Notes: generated by a model not told the origin, from the sequence alone. Numbered from the stretch's first letter, positions 36,670 to 46,116 are shown. The stretch is DNA of 64,000 bases from Takakia lepidozioides (GCA_030704615.1 CM060732.1:42389053-42453052); one strand, 5' to 3'. Translations and numbers: made by a program.

Positions 36670-37105
36670 AACACCCCCGGATGGAAAACCGGCGCCGAAT
36701 TTCCATCCGAGGCCGGTCGGATGAAGTCGTCTCGGGGGGAGAGGCCGACACCCGGCCGACTGAGAACATCCCCCATATGGAAAAACGGCGCCGAATTTCC
36801 ATCTGAGGCCGTTCAGATGAAGTCGTCTAGGGGGGAGAGGCCGACAGAGATCATCTGCAGGATGGAAAAACGGCGCCGAATATCCATCCACAGACGCCCG
36901 TATCGACCCTTCATCAACAAATTTCAGTCGTTGCATCAAGTTTTTCGCGTTTTTTTGTCTAATCCGACACTCAACTTAGAGTTTTTTGCCTGTGGGCCAC
37001 TTTTTGGCGCGTTATTCCCACCAATGTCGTCCGCTGGAGACAAATTCAGCGCCGGTTTTCCATCCGTAGGTGGACCGACTTACTTGCAGGATGGAAATTC
37101 GGCTC
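36670..37105. repeat. Tandem palindromic repeats with core GGCGCCGAATTTCCATC
   Basis: GATGGAAAACCGGCGCCGAA at 36,680 recurs near 36,780 and 36,862 (spacings about 96 and 85 bp), each flanked by GAAGTCGTCT and GGGGGGAGAGGCCGACA. Diverged forms lie at 37,043 and, inverted, at 37,090. The units are near-palindromic around GGCGCC. This is a likely terminal or subterminal region of the DNA transposon whose other cluster is at 31.2-31.5 kb. Confidence 0.6.
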
Positions 37106-37325
37106 CTCCACCATGTTGAGCTCAATCCGCTCAGCCAGCAGAAACACATCTGCTAATGTGGGTTGGGCTGCTTGTAACAGGGTTGCATCTCGCACCCTTC
37201 TCTTGAGCTCCTTGTCCAGAATTCCATACCAAAACTGGATTGCCTAAGCTTCAGTAACCCCTTGGGTCACACTTATCAAGCGCCTCATACGAGTGTACGC
37301 CTCTCGCAGGAGTTGTTACCATTGG
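37106..37325 (-). pseudogene. Retrotransposon gag core, inverted relative to the element that follows
   Basis: On the minus strand this reads LLREAYTRMRRLISVTQG, a TAG, then QFWYGILDKELKRRVRD and QPTLADVFLLAERIELN: a Ty3/gypsy gag (Retrotrans_gag) core. Directly beside it, on the plus strand, the gag tail with zinc knuckles begins at about 37,326. The two would be consecutive in a normal gag, so the core seems to have been inverted in place, or belongs to a second copy. Confidence 0.6.
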
Positions 37326-37338
37326 ATTTGGCAAGGAC

Positions 37339-38058
37339 ATGCCTGCACAAGGCGCAGCTGCCAGCCCACAGGCACAAGGTACTACCCAACAGCGTGGTCA
37401 GGGGGGCAAGGTTTCCCAACCCAAGTTCCATGGAGCTTACAGGGGACCTCAGGTGCAGAGGCCCGTGGCATCTTTTGCAGGCCAACAGCAACCAGGGGTG
37501 GTATGTTGGACATGTGGAGGACCCCATGTCAAGAAAGATTGCCCAGAGAGTGGCAGAAGGCCGGCACAAGCACAGCCTGCACAGTTGCAGTATGGGCATT
37601 GTGGCAAGTATGGGCATGGAGATGCCCAGTGTTATGACTTGCATCCTGAGTTGCGCCCAGGCCAGTTCCAAGGGAACAATGGTGGCCGGGGGCGAGGTGG
37701 ACCAGCCCAGAGAGGACGAGGTGGTCGGGCACGAGGTGCAGGCCAAGGGCAAGCTCAACATGGCCAAGGACGCGGAGGTCAGGGTATTGACCAAGGCATG
37801 GCCAACCGGCTTCAGCAGCTAGAGCAGAGGCTTGCTGCCATGGCTATAGCTTAGGCGGTACCGGCTCCCAGGCGGGATGGTCCACCTCCTGCTCCTGAGG
37901 GAGGAGATATGGGAGGCATGGGATTCATGTGCGGAGTAGCGCTACCACTAGAGCAGGTGGAGTCTGCTGCAGCCGTGACTCGAGGAGCATCACGAGTTCC
38001 TGAGCCACGAGGTGCAGAGGTGGAATTGGATCCACAGCGTGGGGAGGCAAGCCGTTAG
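37339..38058 (+). pseudogene. gag C-terminus with zinc knuckles
   Basis: A Gln/Gly/Ala-rich nucleocapsid-like region. The first knuckle is CWTCGGPHVKKDC (C-x2-C-x3-H-x4-C). The second, YGHCGKYGHGDAQC, has Tyr in place of its first Cys. An RG-rich tail (RGRGGPAQRGRGGRARG) would bind RNA. TAG codons at 37,852 and 38,056 interrupt it without a frame change. The Cys-to-Tyr change and the TAGs are compatible with G-to-A and C-to-T decay. The gag core is missing upstream, replaced by its inverted copy. Confidence 0.7.
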
Positions 38059-38082
38059 GCGAGGCTTCCTCAGTCATTCACA

Positions 38083-39018
38083 TTGGCGGAGACTGTGTCG
38101 ACGCCATCCATGGCACCTAGTTCTCGCCCGACTGTTACCGAGGCGGAGGTTACTATGCCATTGGGGAGAGCTACATGTGCAACACTGACACCTGCTACCA
38201 ATGCTAGTGCAGTCGGTGTGTTATTGGGGGCAGCCACCTCTGTGTGTCAATCCCCACTGTTCTCGGCAACCATGATTGCGACGCCGGGGGTAAGACCAGC
38301 TGCAGTGTTTAGACTAGCAGCAACACTCTGTGAGAGTGGGGAGGTCACTTCATCTTCTGCGGAGTTAGTGGAAGGTGTAGTGGCAGAGGGATCCTCGGAT
38401 TTGAGGGTCAAGACTGCCACGGCTGCGCCATGGCAAGCTGCAGCTGCCAGGTTGATGGAGTTGCCAGCTAGGCCAGCCTTTGAGCGCGCCAAGGTGACAC
38501 CTAGAGTTGTCTTGTTAGACAACCAGGATGGCATTTTCTCTTTGAGTGGACCGGCAGGCAAGAAGTACCGGCCACTTCGGGTCTTGTTGGACTCGGGAGC
38601 TCAGCCACTGATGTTGGGCAGAGCTGCTATTGCAGGTTTGGGCCTCATGGAGGCGGATATGGAGCCTTGTCCTTTCCAGATACAGACATCTCTGGGAGGA
38701 TCAGAGCAGGCTCGGGGCATAACACGGCATCAGTTGGCCATTAGACTGCAGCCGGATCATCCTATAGATGGCTCAGTGATGCGAGCCAAGGCCATTGTGA
38801 CAGACGCGGTCTCTTACGATGTCCTCGTTGGTGGGGCAGTGTTATACCCCATAGGCTTCACCCTGGACTTCTGGGAGGAGTCAGCATCCTACAGGCCTGG
38901 ATGGCAGTCAGGGGATGGTCGCCATGCACAGCTCCCTGTGACATTCATTGGGGGTATTGCGGCGGCCCAACGGGGTAAGATGCCAACACTAGCCGCCTTT
39001 ACAGCTGCAGTTAGTTAG
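38083..39018 (+). pseudogene. Retropepsin-like aspartic protease region
   Basis: The frame contains PLRVLLDSGAQPLMLGRAAI, with the D-S-G catalytic motif of retroviral-type aspartic proteases (about 38,578-38,640). It is followed by AIVTDAVSYDVLVGGAVLYP and GFTLDFWEESASYRPG, typical of the second half of gypsy proteases. It lies between gag and the methyltransferase in the same frame and ends in a TAG at 39,016. In an intact element it would cut the polyprotein, including releasing the methyltransferase. Confidence 0.75.
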
Positions 39019-40260
39019 CCTGAAGAGTTGCTGGAAGGCAATGCCCATGCAGAGGATGTGCCACCTCCAGCAGAGCAGGATGACATGCATGGTACGGCGG
39101 AATTGCCTGCCATGGTTGCTCACATTCCATTATGGGGTACGAGCAAGGATTTGCAGCAGGCTGCTGATGGACGGCTGCAACAAGCTTGGGTAGAAGCTTT
39201 CGTACCGTCAGGAGAGGGGGAGAGTGCGGTGATTGCACCAGGACCACCCCAGTTGTCGCCATTGGACACCACACCTCTTGTGTGGCAGCGGCCGGATGAA
39301 GGCATATGCCTTCTGGACTTGTTTGGCGGGATCAGCACTGGATTGGTTGCAGTGCTGCAGGCAGGTGTACGAGTTCGATGTTACCTGTATGTGGAGAAGG
39401 ATGAGACTGCACAACGCGTCTCACTGCGCCATGTTGCTCAGATGGTGCAGCAGTACCCTGAGTTGTTGCCGGTGTCTGCAGTTCGTGGATATCAGCAGGC
39501 CTTGCCAGCAGACATTGCGTTGCTGGGGGCGCATGATTTGGAGCAGGTTGGCTCCATTGATCTGGTAGTGGCAGGTTGGCCCTGCCAAGGGCATTCATCA
39601 GCCGGGCATGACAATGGATTGCGAGACTCAAGGACGGGTCTGTTTTGGGAGATGGTGCGGGTTTTGCGCCACTTGCAGCTTCATCAAGCTGTATCTCCAG
39701 CATACATCTTGGAGAATGTGCCACTGATGGGCGATTCTCGGGCCAGGGTGATGGCCAGTGTGCATCAAGTCCGGTCGTGGCTTGGGTCAGCAGTGTTGCT
39801 GGATGCAGCTGCAGTGGGGTCACGGGCTCATCGTCCACGGCTATGGTGGACTAACTTGATGCCACCCGCACTGCTCAAGCGTGCATTTGATGGGGTGCAG
39901 CGGCCAGCACACCTCACAGTGGATAGCATTTTGGACACAGGGAGGTAGTCTCAACGTGTGAGACACGATGACCGTTCGCCTTTGGCAGTGGTCAACAGGG
40001 TGGGTCAACCACGAGCAGCATTACCTACACTGCTCAGCTTCCCAGGATCCCATGCTTTTCGGGATGGTGGACCTGGCCTCTTGTGGGATAGCCAGTTGCA
40101 ACAATTAGTGGAGCCCAATGCTAACGAGCGCGAGCGGGCGATGGGTTTTACCACTGGTACCACGGCGGTGCCATCTCTTTCTGAGGCATCACGTCATCAG
40201 GTGTTGGGGCAAGCAATGGATTTCAATTGCTTGACCTAGATTATCAGCTTGGCTATGGCT
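39019..40260 (+). pseudogene. Cytosine-5 DNA methyltransferase domain (DNMT3/DRM-like) inside the retrotransposon polyprotein
   Basis: It would transfer a methyl group from SAM to cytosine C5. Motifs appear in the usual order: I, LLDLFGGISTGLVAVLQAG (about 39,308); IV, VVAGWPCQGHS with the Pro-Cys-Gln catalytic loop (PCQ codons at 39,580-39,588); VI, YILENVPLMG (Glu-Asn-Val at 39,712); VIII, RAHRPRLWWTNLMP (about 39,826); IX-like, PRAALPTLLSFPGSHAF (about 40,012); X, LGQAMDFNCLT (about 40,204). FGGIxTGL and the RxRxxW box are closer to DNMT3/DRM than to DNMT1 or CMT enzymes. There is no separate target-recognition insert of large size. TAGs at 39,946 and 40,237 cut the domain after motif VIII and at its end. 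The inverted fragment at 45.7 kb shows Gln and Trp at those two codons, so the stops are lesions of this copy. Confidence 0.88.
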
Positions 40261-42066
40261 GAGCAGCCCAGAGTGCAAAGTACACTTCCTTTCATGGTCT
40301 CCCTGCCTACCGAGATGGTACAGGCAGCGAGTGGGGGCGAGCAAGTGAGGACCACGAGGTGCAGGCCGCATCCATGGCACATGTGGGAGGTGCTCGAGGT
40401 TCAGAAGGAGTTGGTAGCCAAGGCGGCGGTGATGGATCAGGTTGGGGATTTTTCTCGGGTTGAGGAGGTCCTCAAGGATGGGATGATGGGGCAGGATGAG
40501 ACATTGTCACTGACAGAAGAGGCAGTGGTCACTACTCAAGAGGTTGGAGCATAGCAACCACGGGACGCGTCTTCTACCTCTAAGCCTGCTGGACTCAAGG
40601 TTGCAATCACGGAGGACAATTGGGAGCCTGACGTTGGACCCATTGTCACCGGAGGATAGAGACGACGTATACGGCGGTTCCTGAGGGCTTACATGAATTG
40701 CTTTGCCTTCAGTTTGAAGGACTTAGGAGCACTGAAGGGTCAAGAGATTCGCATTGAATTGGCTACTGACACGCCAATCTTTCGAAGACCCTATAGATAT
40801 AGTGACATGGAGAGGTCCTTGATTCAGATGAGAACTCAGGACCTTTGGGAGGTTGGTTTGGTGGAGCTATCTGGGGGAGAGTATGCTTCAGCCACAGTGA
40901 TGCCAGCCAAGAAGGATGTCTATGGCAATTGGATGGAGAGACGTATGTGCGGTGATTACCGGCCTGTAAATCGTCAGACCAAGTCCGATAGGTATGCCAT
41001 GCCGACACCAAAGGAGATCTTTGATGCCATTGGGCATGCCAAGGTCTTTAGCACATTGGATTTACGATCCGGATATCACCAGTTGCCGATCAAGGAGGCG
41101 GATAAGCAAAAGACGGCATTCTGGGGGATCAATGAGCACGGGAAGGATTGCCTATACCAGTGGCGATTATTACCATTTGGGCTTAAAAACGCTCCTGCTG
41201 AGTTTCAAAGAGTCATGGACAGGATTCTAGCAGGGGTGGAGTTTGCTCGGTGCTACATAGATGACATCATCATCTTTAGTGCTACAGTGGAGGAGCATGA
41301 GAGACACCTTCAGGGGGTATTTGAGCGCTTGAGGGCGCACGGATTGAAGTTATATCCGGGAAAGTGCAAGTTTTTCCACAACCAGATTGAGTATCTGGGT
41401 CACATGATATATCCTGGAGGATTGGGGGTACAGCAGACTAAGGTAGAGTCCATTGCACAGGTTCCACGCCCCACGGATGTGAGCCGAGTTCAAGCTTTCA
41501 TGGGGTTAGCAAACTATTATAGACGGTTTGTTAAGGAATTTAGTGCCATTGCAAAGGCTCTAACCAAGCTGACCAAGGTGGACCAGGAGTGGCAGTGGGA
41601 AGATGAGAAAGAACAAGCTTTTCAAAAGCTCAAGGCGAGGTTGACCTCGGCGCCCATCTTGAGACGGCCTATTAGGGGGCGTCCTTTACAGCTGCATACA
41701 GATTGGAGCATGCTGGGGCTTGGAGCGGTGCTCACACAGGTGGATGATGAGGGAAGAGAGTTCGTAGTGGCTTATGCTAGCTGCTCGAACAACGTTGCAG
41801 AGTCTAAGTATAGCTCATATGAGGGAGAATGCTTAGCTGCAGTGTGGGCCGTGGCACACTTCAGGTGCTGTCTATACGGCAATCTCTTCACCCTTGTCAC
41901 GGATCACCAACCACTCAAGTGGTTGATGGAGTCAGACAAGCTTACGGGGAAGCTTGCACGGTGGGCACTCATCCTTCAAGAATATGACTTTCAGGTTGTG
42001 CATCGACCGGGTTTGGTCAATCGCAATGTAGATGGGTTGAGTCGCAATCCATGCACGAGCCAGTAG
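40261..42066 (+). pseudogene. Reverse transcriptase and RNase H of the methyltransferase-bearing gypsy element
   Basis: After a linker (40,261-40,692, with TAGs at 40,552 and 40,657) the frame 40,693-42,066 is open. The RT domain has MCGDYRPVNRQT, FSTLDLRSGYHQLPI, LPFGLKNAPAEFQRVMD and the active site CYIDDIIIFS (about 41,249). The RNase H follows: LHTDWSMLGLGAVLTQ, YSSYEGECLAAVWAV, TDHQPLKWLM and VHRPGLVNRNVDGLSR. This RT-RNase H order and these motifs are diagnostic of Ty3/gypsy. The catalytic Asp pair is intact. It ends in TAG at 42,064, after which the same frame runs on into integrase. Confidence 0.88.
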
Positions 42067-43687
42067 GATGACACTGGAGCTCGGTGGCATGGTGAGACGG
42101 ACGAGGAGATGGTGCCCGGATGGCATGCATCTGCATTTCTGTGTATCTTGGCAGCGGAAGGCCAGGTTGGACCTGCAACAGGGATGACTGTAGATCAAGT
42201 GTCTGAGGACCCTGAGGCCAGCAATGAGCAAGGTGACGCTAAAGATATACATGAGGATTCAGTTGTATTGGACTACCTCCGCACTGGAGACACTGCAACC
42301 ACTGTGACTGCCAAGGAGAGGGATCGGATCCTACAACGAGCCAAGAGGTTCAAGTGGGAGGGGACACACTTGCTCCGAGTGTGGGAGGATGGTCGAGTAA
42401 GGATTGTGCCTCACCCAACACAGCGGGCACGGTTAGTGCGGCATGCCCACAAGGAGTTGGGGCATTTTGGAGTGCGACGCACTCATAGGCTACTGCAGGG
42501 GCAGTATTGGTGGCGTGGTATGCACACAGAGGTGCAACAATTTGTGGCTAGGTGCATGGTGTATGACAGGGTGCGTGCTTCATTCAACGCCCCTACTCCA
42601 CAATTGCACCCTCTTCCGATCATGGGATTGGGCTACAGGTGGAGTCTTGACTTCGCAGGGCCGTTGCTACTGACCATGCGCCACAACAAGTACGTGTTGG
42701 TGATGGTGGAGCACTTCTCCAAGTGGATTGAGTTGGTTCCATTGCCTGATAAGGCTAGTGAGGGAGCTGCGTATGCATTCTTGGATTGTGTGCTTAGCCG
42801 ATTCTGTGCTCCAGCTGAGGTACTCACGGACCAAGGGAGAGAGTTCTTGGGGGAGTTTCAGGCTTTGTGTGACAAGGCCTTGATAGACCACCGCACCACT
42901 TCTCGGGATCATCCTGAGGCCGATGGCTTGGCAGAGAGAGTTGTTCAGACAGTAAAGAGGGGTTGCGCAAGTATGGCTTGCAGAAGGGACACCTAGGAGA
43001 TTGGGACCTTCAGTTATCCTGGTTAGCCATGGCTACAGGTTCAGCAAGCAAGCATCACTTGCCTCCTTCTCACCATACTTTCTTCTCTTTGGCCGAGAGC
43101 CGGATTTGCCTACATCCATTCGCAGGGAAGCTGCTACAGTTCTTAACCTTGACGATCCAGACGTGTGGGCACGTGCATGTGAGCAGCGTGCAGAGTTGTT
43201 CAAGAAAGTCATGCCCATGGCTTTCGAGAACCTTGCCATTGCACAACACCGTGATACGTTGAGGTATGCTACCATACGTGGTGGGGGCTATCGTCCTGGG
43301 GTTCGGAGATTCAACCCTGGTGACTATGTCTATCTGCAGCAGACTGCTCCTACGACCTTGGATGTGACTGCAGAACGTGTTATTTTGAGGGTTCGAGAGG
43401 TCTTGCCCTCAGGCGTCTTGGTCTTGGAGGGTCGGGATGGCATAACTTGGAAGGACCATGTGTGTAATTGTGCGCCATGTCACCTTTCGAATGTTGATGG
43501 CAGGATTGACCCAAACCTGGCAGTGGTATCTGCAAGTTTGAGGTGCATGTTGTGTGGGTCTGCTAAAGGGGCAGCCACCATGCTGGTGTGTGATCGATGC
43601 TCTAGAGGTTGGCATATGGGATGCTTGACTCCACCTCTTGAGATGGTTCCGGATGGGGATTGGTTATGTCCACAATGCATTGGATAG
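42067..43687 (+). pseudogene. Integrase with C-terminal PHD finger, frameshifted
   Basis: The N-terminal zinc finger is HAHKELGHFGVRRTH ... CMVYDRV, where the last Cys is Tyr in this copy. The core has DFAGP, LTDQGREF and GLAERVVQT, giving the D, D and E catalytic residues. Compared with the 60-61 kb copy, a base is lost near 42,962 and another near 43,030, breaking the end of the core. The rest (43,001-43,687) reads FSPYFLLFGREPDLP, RRFNPGDYVYLQQ and then a complete C4HC3 PHD finger: CMLCGS, CDRCSRGWHMGC and CPQC. It ends at TAG 43,685, which is also the stop in the third copy and so probably the true terminus. A PHD finger in this position could read histone H3 tails to choose insertion sites; this is inference. 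Confidence 0.83.
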
Positions 43688-43947
43688 TGGGAGTGGATAC
43701 AACCATGGGAGGCTAACAAGAAATGCAAGGCCAAGCTACTAGGAGACCTTGAACACACGAGATCCGGGCTCAAGTTCACAGATTGCAAGACGGCGACTAA
43801 CGATGGGGCTATTCTTGTACCCGGCCTCTTGGTCTACAGAGTTTGAGTACAACAGGGCCAGTGATAGAGGACTTAGTACGGCTGTGGCTATTACATCTTG
43901 TAGCTATCTGGAGTTAGAGGGACCTATCCACCAGCTAGGGGGGCGAT

Positions 43948-44397
43948 TGTGGCAGATTACTTTATTGTGCATATATGTGTGGTGTGGTTTAGGGTTTAGG
44001 GTTTAGGGATGTAGTTGTGTAGTGATACGTATGCGCACGACAGCTGTCAAGTTAAATAAGCACAGTGTGAAACTAACTAGAATAAGCTAGTTATTTGTAT
44101 TTAACACTTGGATTTAGATCAAGTGTTAAATCAGGTGTCAAGTTTAGTTTGACACCTGAACCGTCTTATCTTCACGAGAGCGTCAGTTGCGCAGCTCATC
44201 TCTCTCGAGTTGAGCCTGCGCGACCGAGCTCCTTCATCGTTTAGAACTGAGTGTACTTATGATGGGAGGATAGGTTGTTGTGGGGTGGAGTCCCCATAGC
44301 TTGGGGTGCCCCTGGCTCGACTATTATCTGAAAGAGTGATGATGAGATGGATTTCATGTTTCTTGTGTTAAGAGTGTGTTCTTAGCTTTTCTTATCA
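43948..44397 (+). repeat. LTR (450 bp, TG...CA) of the methyltransferase-bearing element
   Basis: Begins TGTGGCAGATTACTTTATTG right after a polypurine tract and ends CTTATCA, where the same start sequence recurs at 44,399. It contains three TTTAGGG units at 43,985-44,007. Its 5' end resembles the LTRs at 58.2-59.8 kb (TGTGGTATAGC...), so the two are subfamilies of one lineage. Confidence 0.75.
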
Positions 44398-44486
44398 TTG
44401 TGGCAGACTACTTTATTGTGCATATATGTGTGGTGTGGTTTGGACAGCGATGTAGTTGTGTAGCGATACGTATGCGCATGACACAT
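44398..44486 (+). repeat. Second LTR start, truncated, head to tail with the first
   Basis: TGTGGCAGACTACTTTATTG and about 85 following bases repeat 43,948-44,036 with few differences, but without the extra TTTAGGG units. It is cut off at about 44,486 by an inverted element fragment. Confidence 0.75.
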
Positions 44487-45747
44487 TCTTCAACCCAAAC
44501 GGTAGGAACTTCCCATGTTGGTCAATCCCCCAGAATGCCGTCTTTTGCTTGTCAGTCTCTTTGATTGGCAACTGGTGGTAACGGATCGCAAGTCCAATGC
44601 GTTAAACATCTTTGCATGCCCAATGACATCAAAGATCTCCTCTAGAGTTGACATGACATATCTATCAGACTTAGTCTGACAATTCACAGGCTGATAGTCC
44701 CCACACATCATTCTTTCTGTCCAATTGCCATAGATATCCTTCTTAGCCGGCATCACCATTGCCAAGGCATACTCCCCGCCTGACAACTCCACCAATCCAA
44801 CTTCGAACAACTCCATAGTCCGTGATTGGATCAATGACCTCTCCATGTCAATATACCGGTAGGGCATTCGAAAAATTGGTGTGTCACTTGCCAAATCAAT
44901 ACGAATTTTTTGGCCCTTCAAACTCTCTAAATCCTTCAAACCAAAGACAAAGCAATTTCTATAAGCCCTTCGAAATTGTTGGATTCTCCGTCTCTCTCCT
45001 CCGGTGACTGTAGGTCCAACATCTGGTTCCCAGTTGCCCTCAGTGACTGCAACCTTGGGTACACCAGGCTTGGAGGTAGGAGACGCATCCTTTGGCGTAG
45101 CCTCCACTTGCTCCGCCATAGCCACATTGAGAACATCCTCCGCAAAAGAAACATCCTCAACCTCTTCAAGAGCCTTGGCCACCTTGGCCTCCAACTGATC
45201 CTCCGTGTATGGCTCTCCTCACTCTTCATACTGCTGCTTGAGAGATCCAATGACTCTCTCTTTCCGCATCTCATCCCAAATCTGCCATGGGTGTTTGCAC
45301 TCCATGATCATGTGCTCGCCCCCACTCACTGCCTCAACCGTCCCGGTTGGGAGAGATGATGCAATACCAAATTGGAGTGCAGAAGTAGCCACCACTGTCT
45401 GCAACCTCCGTTGCTCAGCCATGCACAAGCTAATGATCCATGTCAAGCAATTTAGATCCATTGTTTGACCCAACACATGTCGGCGTGATGCCTCTGACAG
45501 AGCTGACACAGCTGTAGTACCTGTGACAAATCTCATTGCCCGCTCTCGTTCATCCGTATTGGGCTCCACCAATTGTTGTAGCACACTGTCCCAAATCAAC
45601 CCAGGATCATTGTCTCGAAAAGCATGAGATGAAGGAAAACTCATGAGCGTAAGTAATGTCGCACGTGGCTGCCCCACTTGATTGACCACTAGAGGTGGAC
45701 GGTCATCATGTCGCACCCTCTGTGGTTGCCTCCCTTGGTCCAAAATG
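44487..45747 (-). pseudogene. Inverted fragment of a second methyltransferase-bearing element (DNMT end to RT start)
   Basis: On the minus strand, 45,743-45,219 gives the DNMT C-terminal part (RVRHDDRPPLVVNQVGQPRA, SFPSSHAFRDNDPGL, EASRRHVLGQTMDLNCLTW). After a TGA at 45,221-45,219, 45,194-44,490 gives the linker and RT start (PDVGPTVTGGERRRI, MVMPAKKDIYGNW, MCGDYQPVNCQTKSDRY, FNALDLRS). Motifs I-VIII and everything after the start of RT are absent. The fragment shows that the DNMT-RT junction is a stable feature of the family rather than an accident of one copy. Confidence 0.82.
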
Positions 45748-46116
45748 CCCTTGTCATGGTTTTAGTCATGGTTAACTAGAATTATCAACTTCTAGTTAAC
45801 CAGGACATTTTGGATATTTATATTTGTATTTTGTGTATTGGGACTTCATTTGGTTTCACATGCCAAGTGAGGTGTCAAACCTCACTTGGGACATGGGGAT
45901 GGGTTTTTCCCTTGTGAGTGTTGAGGAGGGCTCATCTTCTTGTAATTGAGCCTCCATGAGCCTCTCTCACCTCCATAGCTCTAGGTATTGAGAGGGAGTG
46001 TGTTGAGGGCTTTGTAGGGTGGATTCCCTTAGCAAGGGTCCCTTTGGCTTGACTTAATTTATGTGATTGAGTGGATTCATGAGTGGAGTGTTCTATTGTG
46101 TTCACTTTCATTATCA
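45748..46116 (+). repeat. LTR fragment of the same lineage, plus orientation
   Basis: From CATGGTTTTAGTCATGG through CACATGCCAAGTGAGGTGTC to the TATCACT near 46,116, this matches the interior of the LTRs at 58.3-59.8 kb in the opposite orientation. It directly abuts the minus-strand internal fragment, so orientation switches at 45,747/45,748. Confidence 0.65.

Larger units (their letters stand above)
37326..44486 (+). mobile_element. Ty3/gypsy-type LTR retrotransposon encoding a DNA methyltransferase and a PHD finger
   Basis: Order on the plus strand: gag zinc knuckles, aspartic protease, cytosine-5 DNA methyltransferase, reverse transcriptase with RNase H, integrase, PHD finger, polypurine tract (AGCTAGGGGGGCGA at 43,933-43,946), one complete LTR and the start of a second. 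Coding lies in one frame from 37,339 to 42,996, broken only by TAG codons at 37,852, 38,056, 39,016, 39,946, 40,237, 40,552, 40,657 and 42,064. After about 42,962 single-base deletions shift the frame. No 5' LTR is visible and the gag core is inverted, so this copy cannot move on its own. Retrotransposon-borne DNMTs have been reported from charophytes and dinoflagellates. Confidence 0.9.

Noticed and set aside
37726-39838. Long minus-strand open frames opposite the gag, protease and methyltransferase regions
   Set aside because: They are antisense shadows of the GC-rich plus-strand coding frame and have no domain content.
39019-40260. Methyltransferase as an independent host gene
   Set aside because: It lies in the same frame as gag, protease and RT, has no introns or own start, and its junction to RT is repeated in the inverted copy.
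37339-42996. TAG as a reassigned sense codon in this genome
   Set aside because: Host genes and other repeats end cleanly at TAG, TGA or TAA (the gene at 21,990 ends in TAG), and related copies have Gln, Trp or Glu at the positions checked. Decay or readthrough limited to the element is simpler.
43985-44007. Interstitial telomere or chromosome-end scar
   Set aside because: Only three TTTAGGG units, placed inside an LTR; too short to support a fusion.
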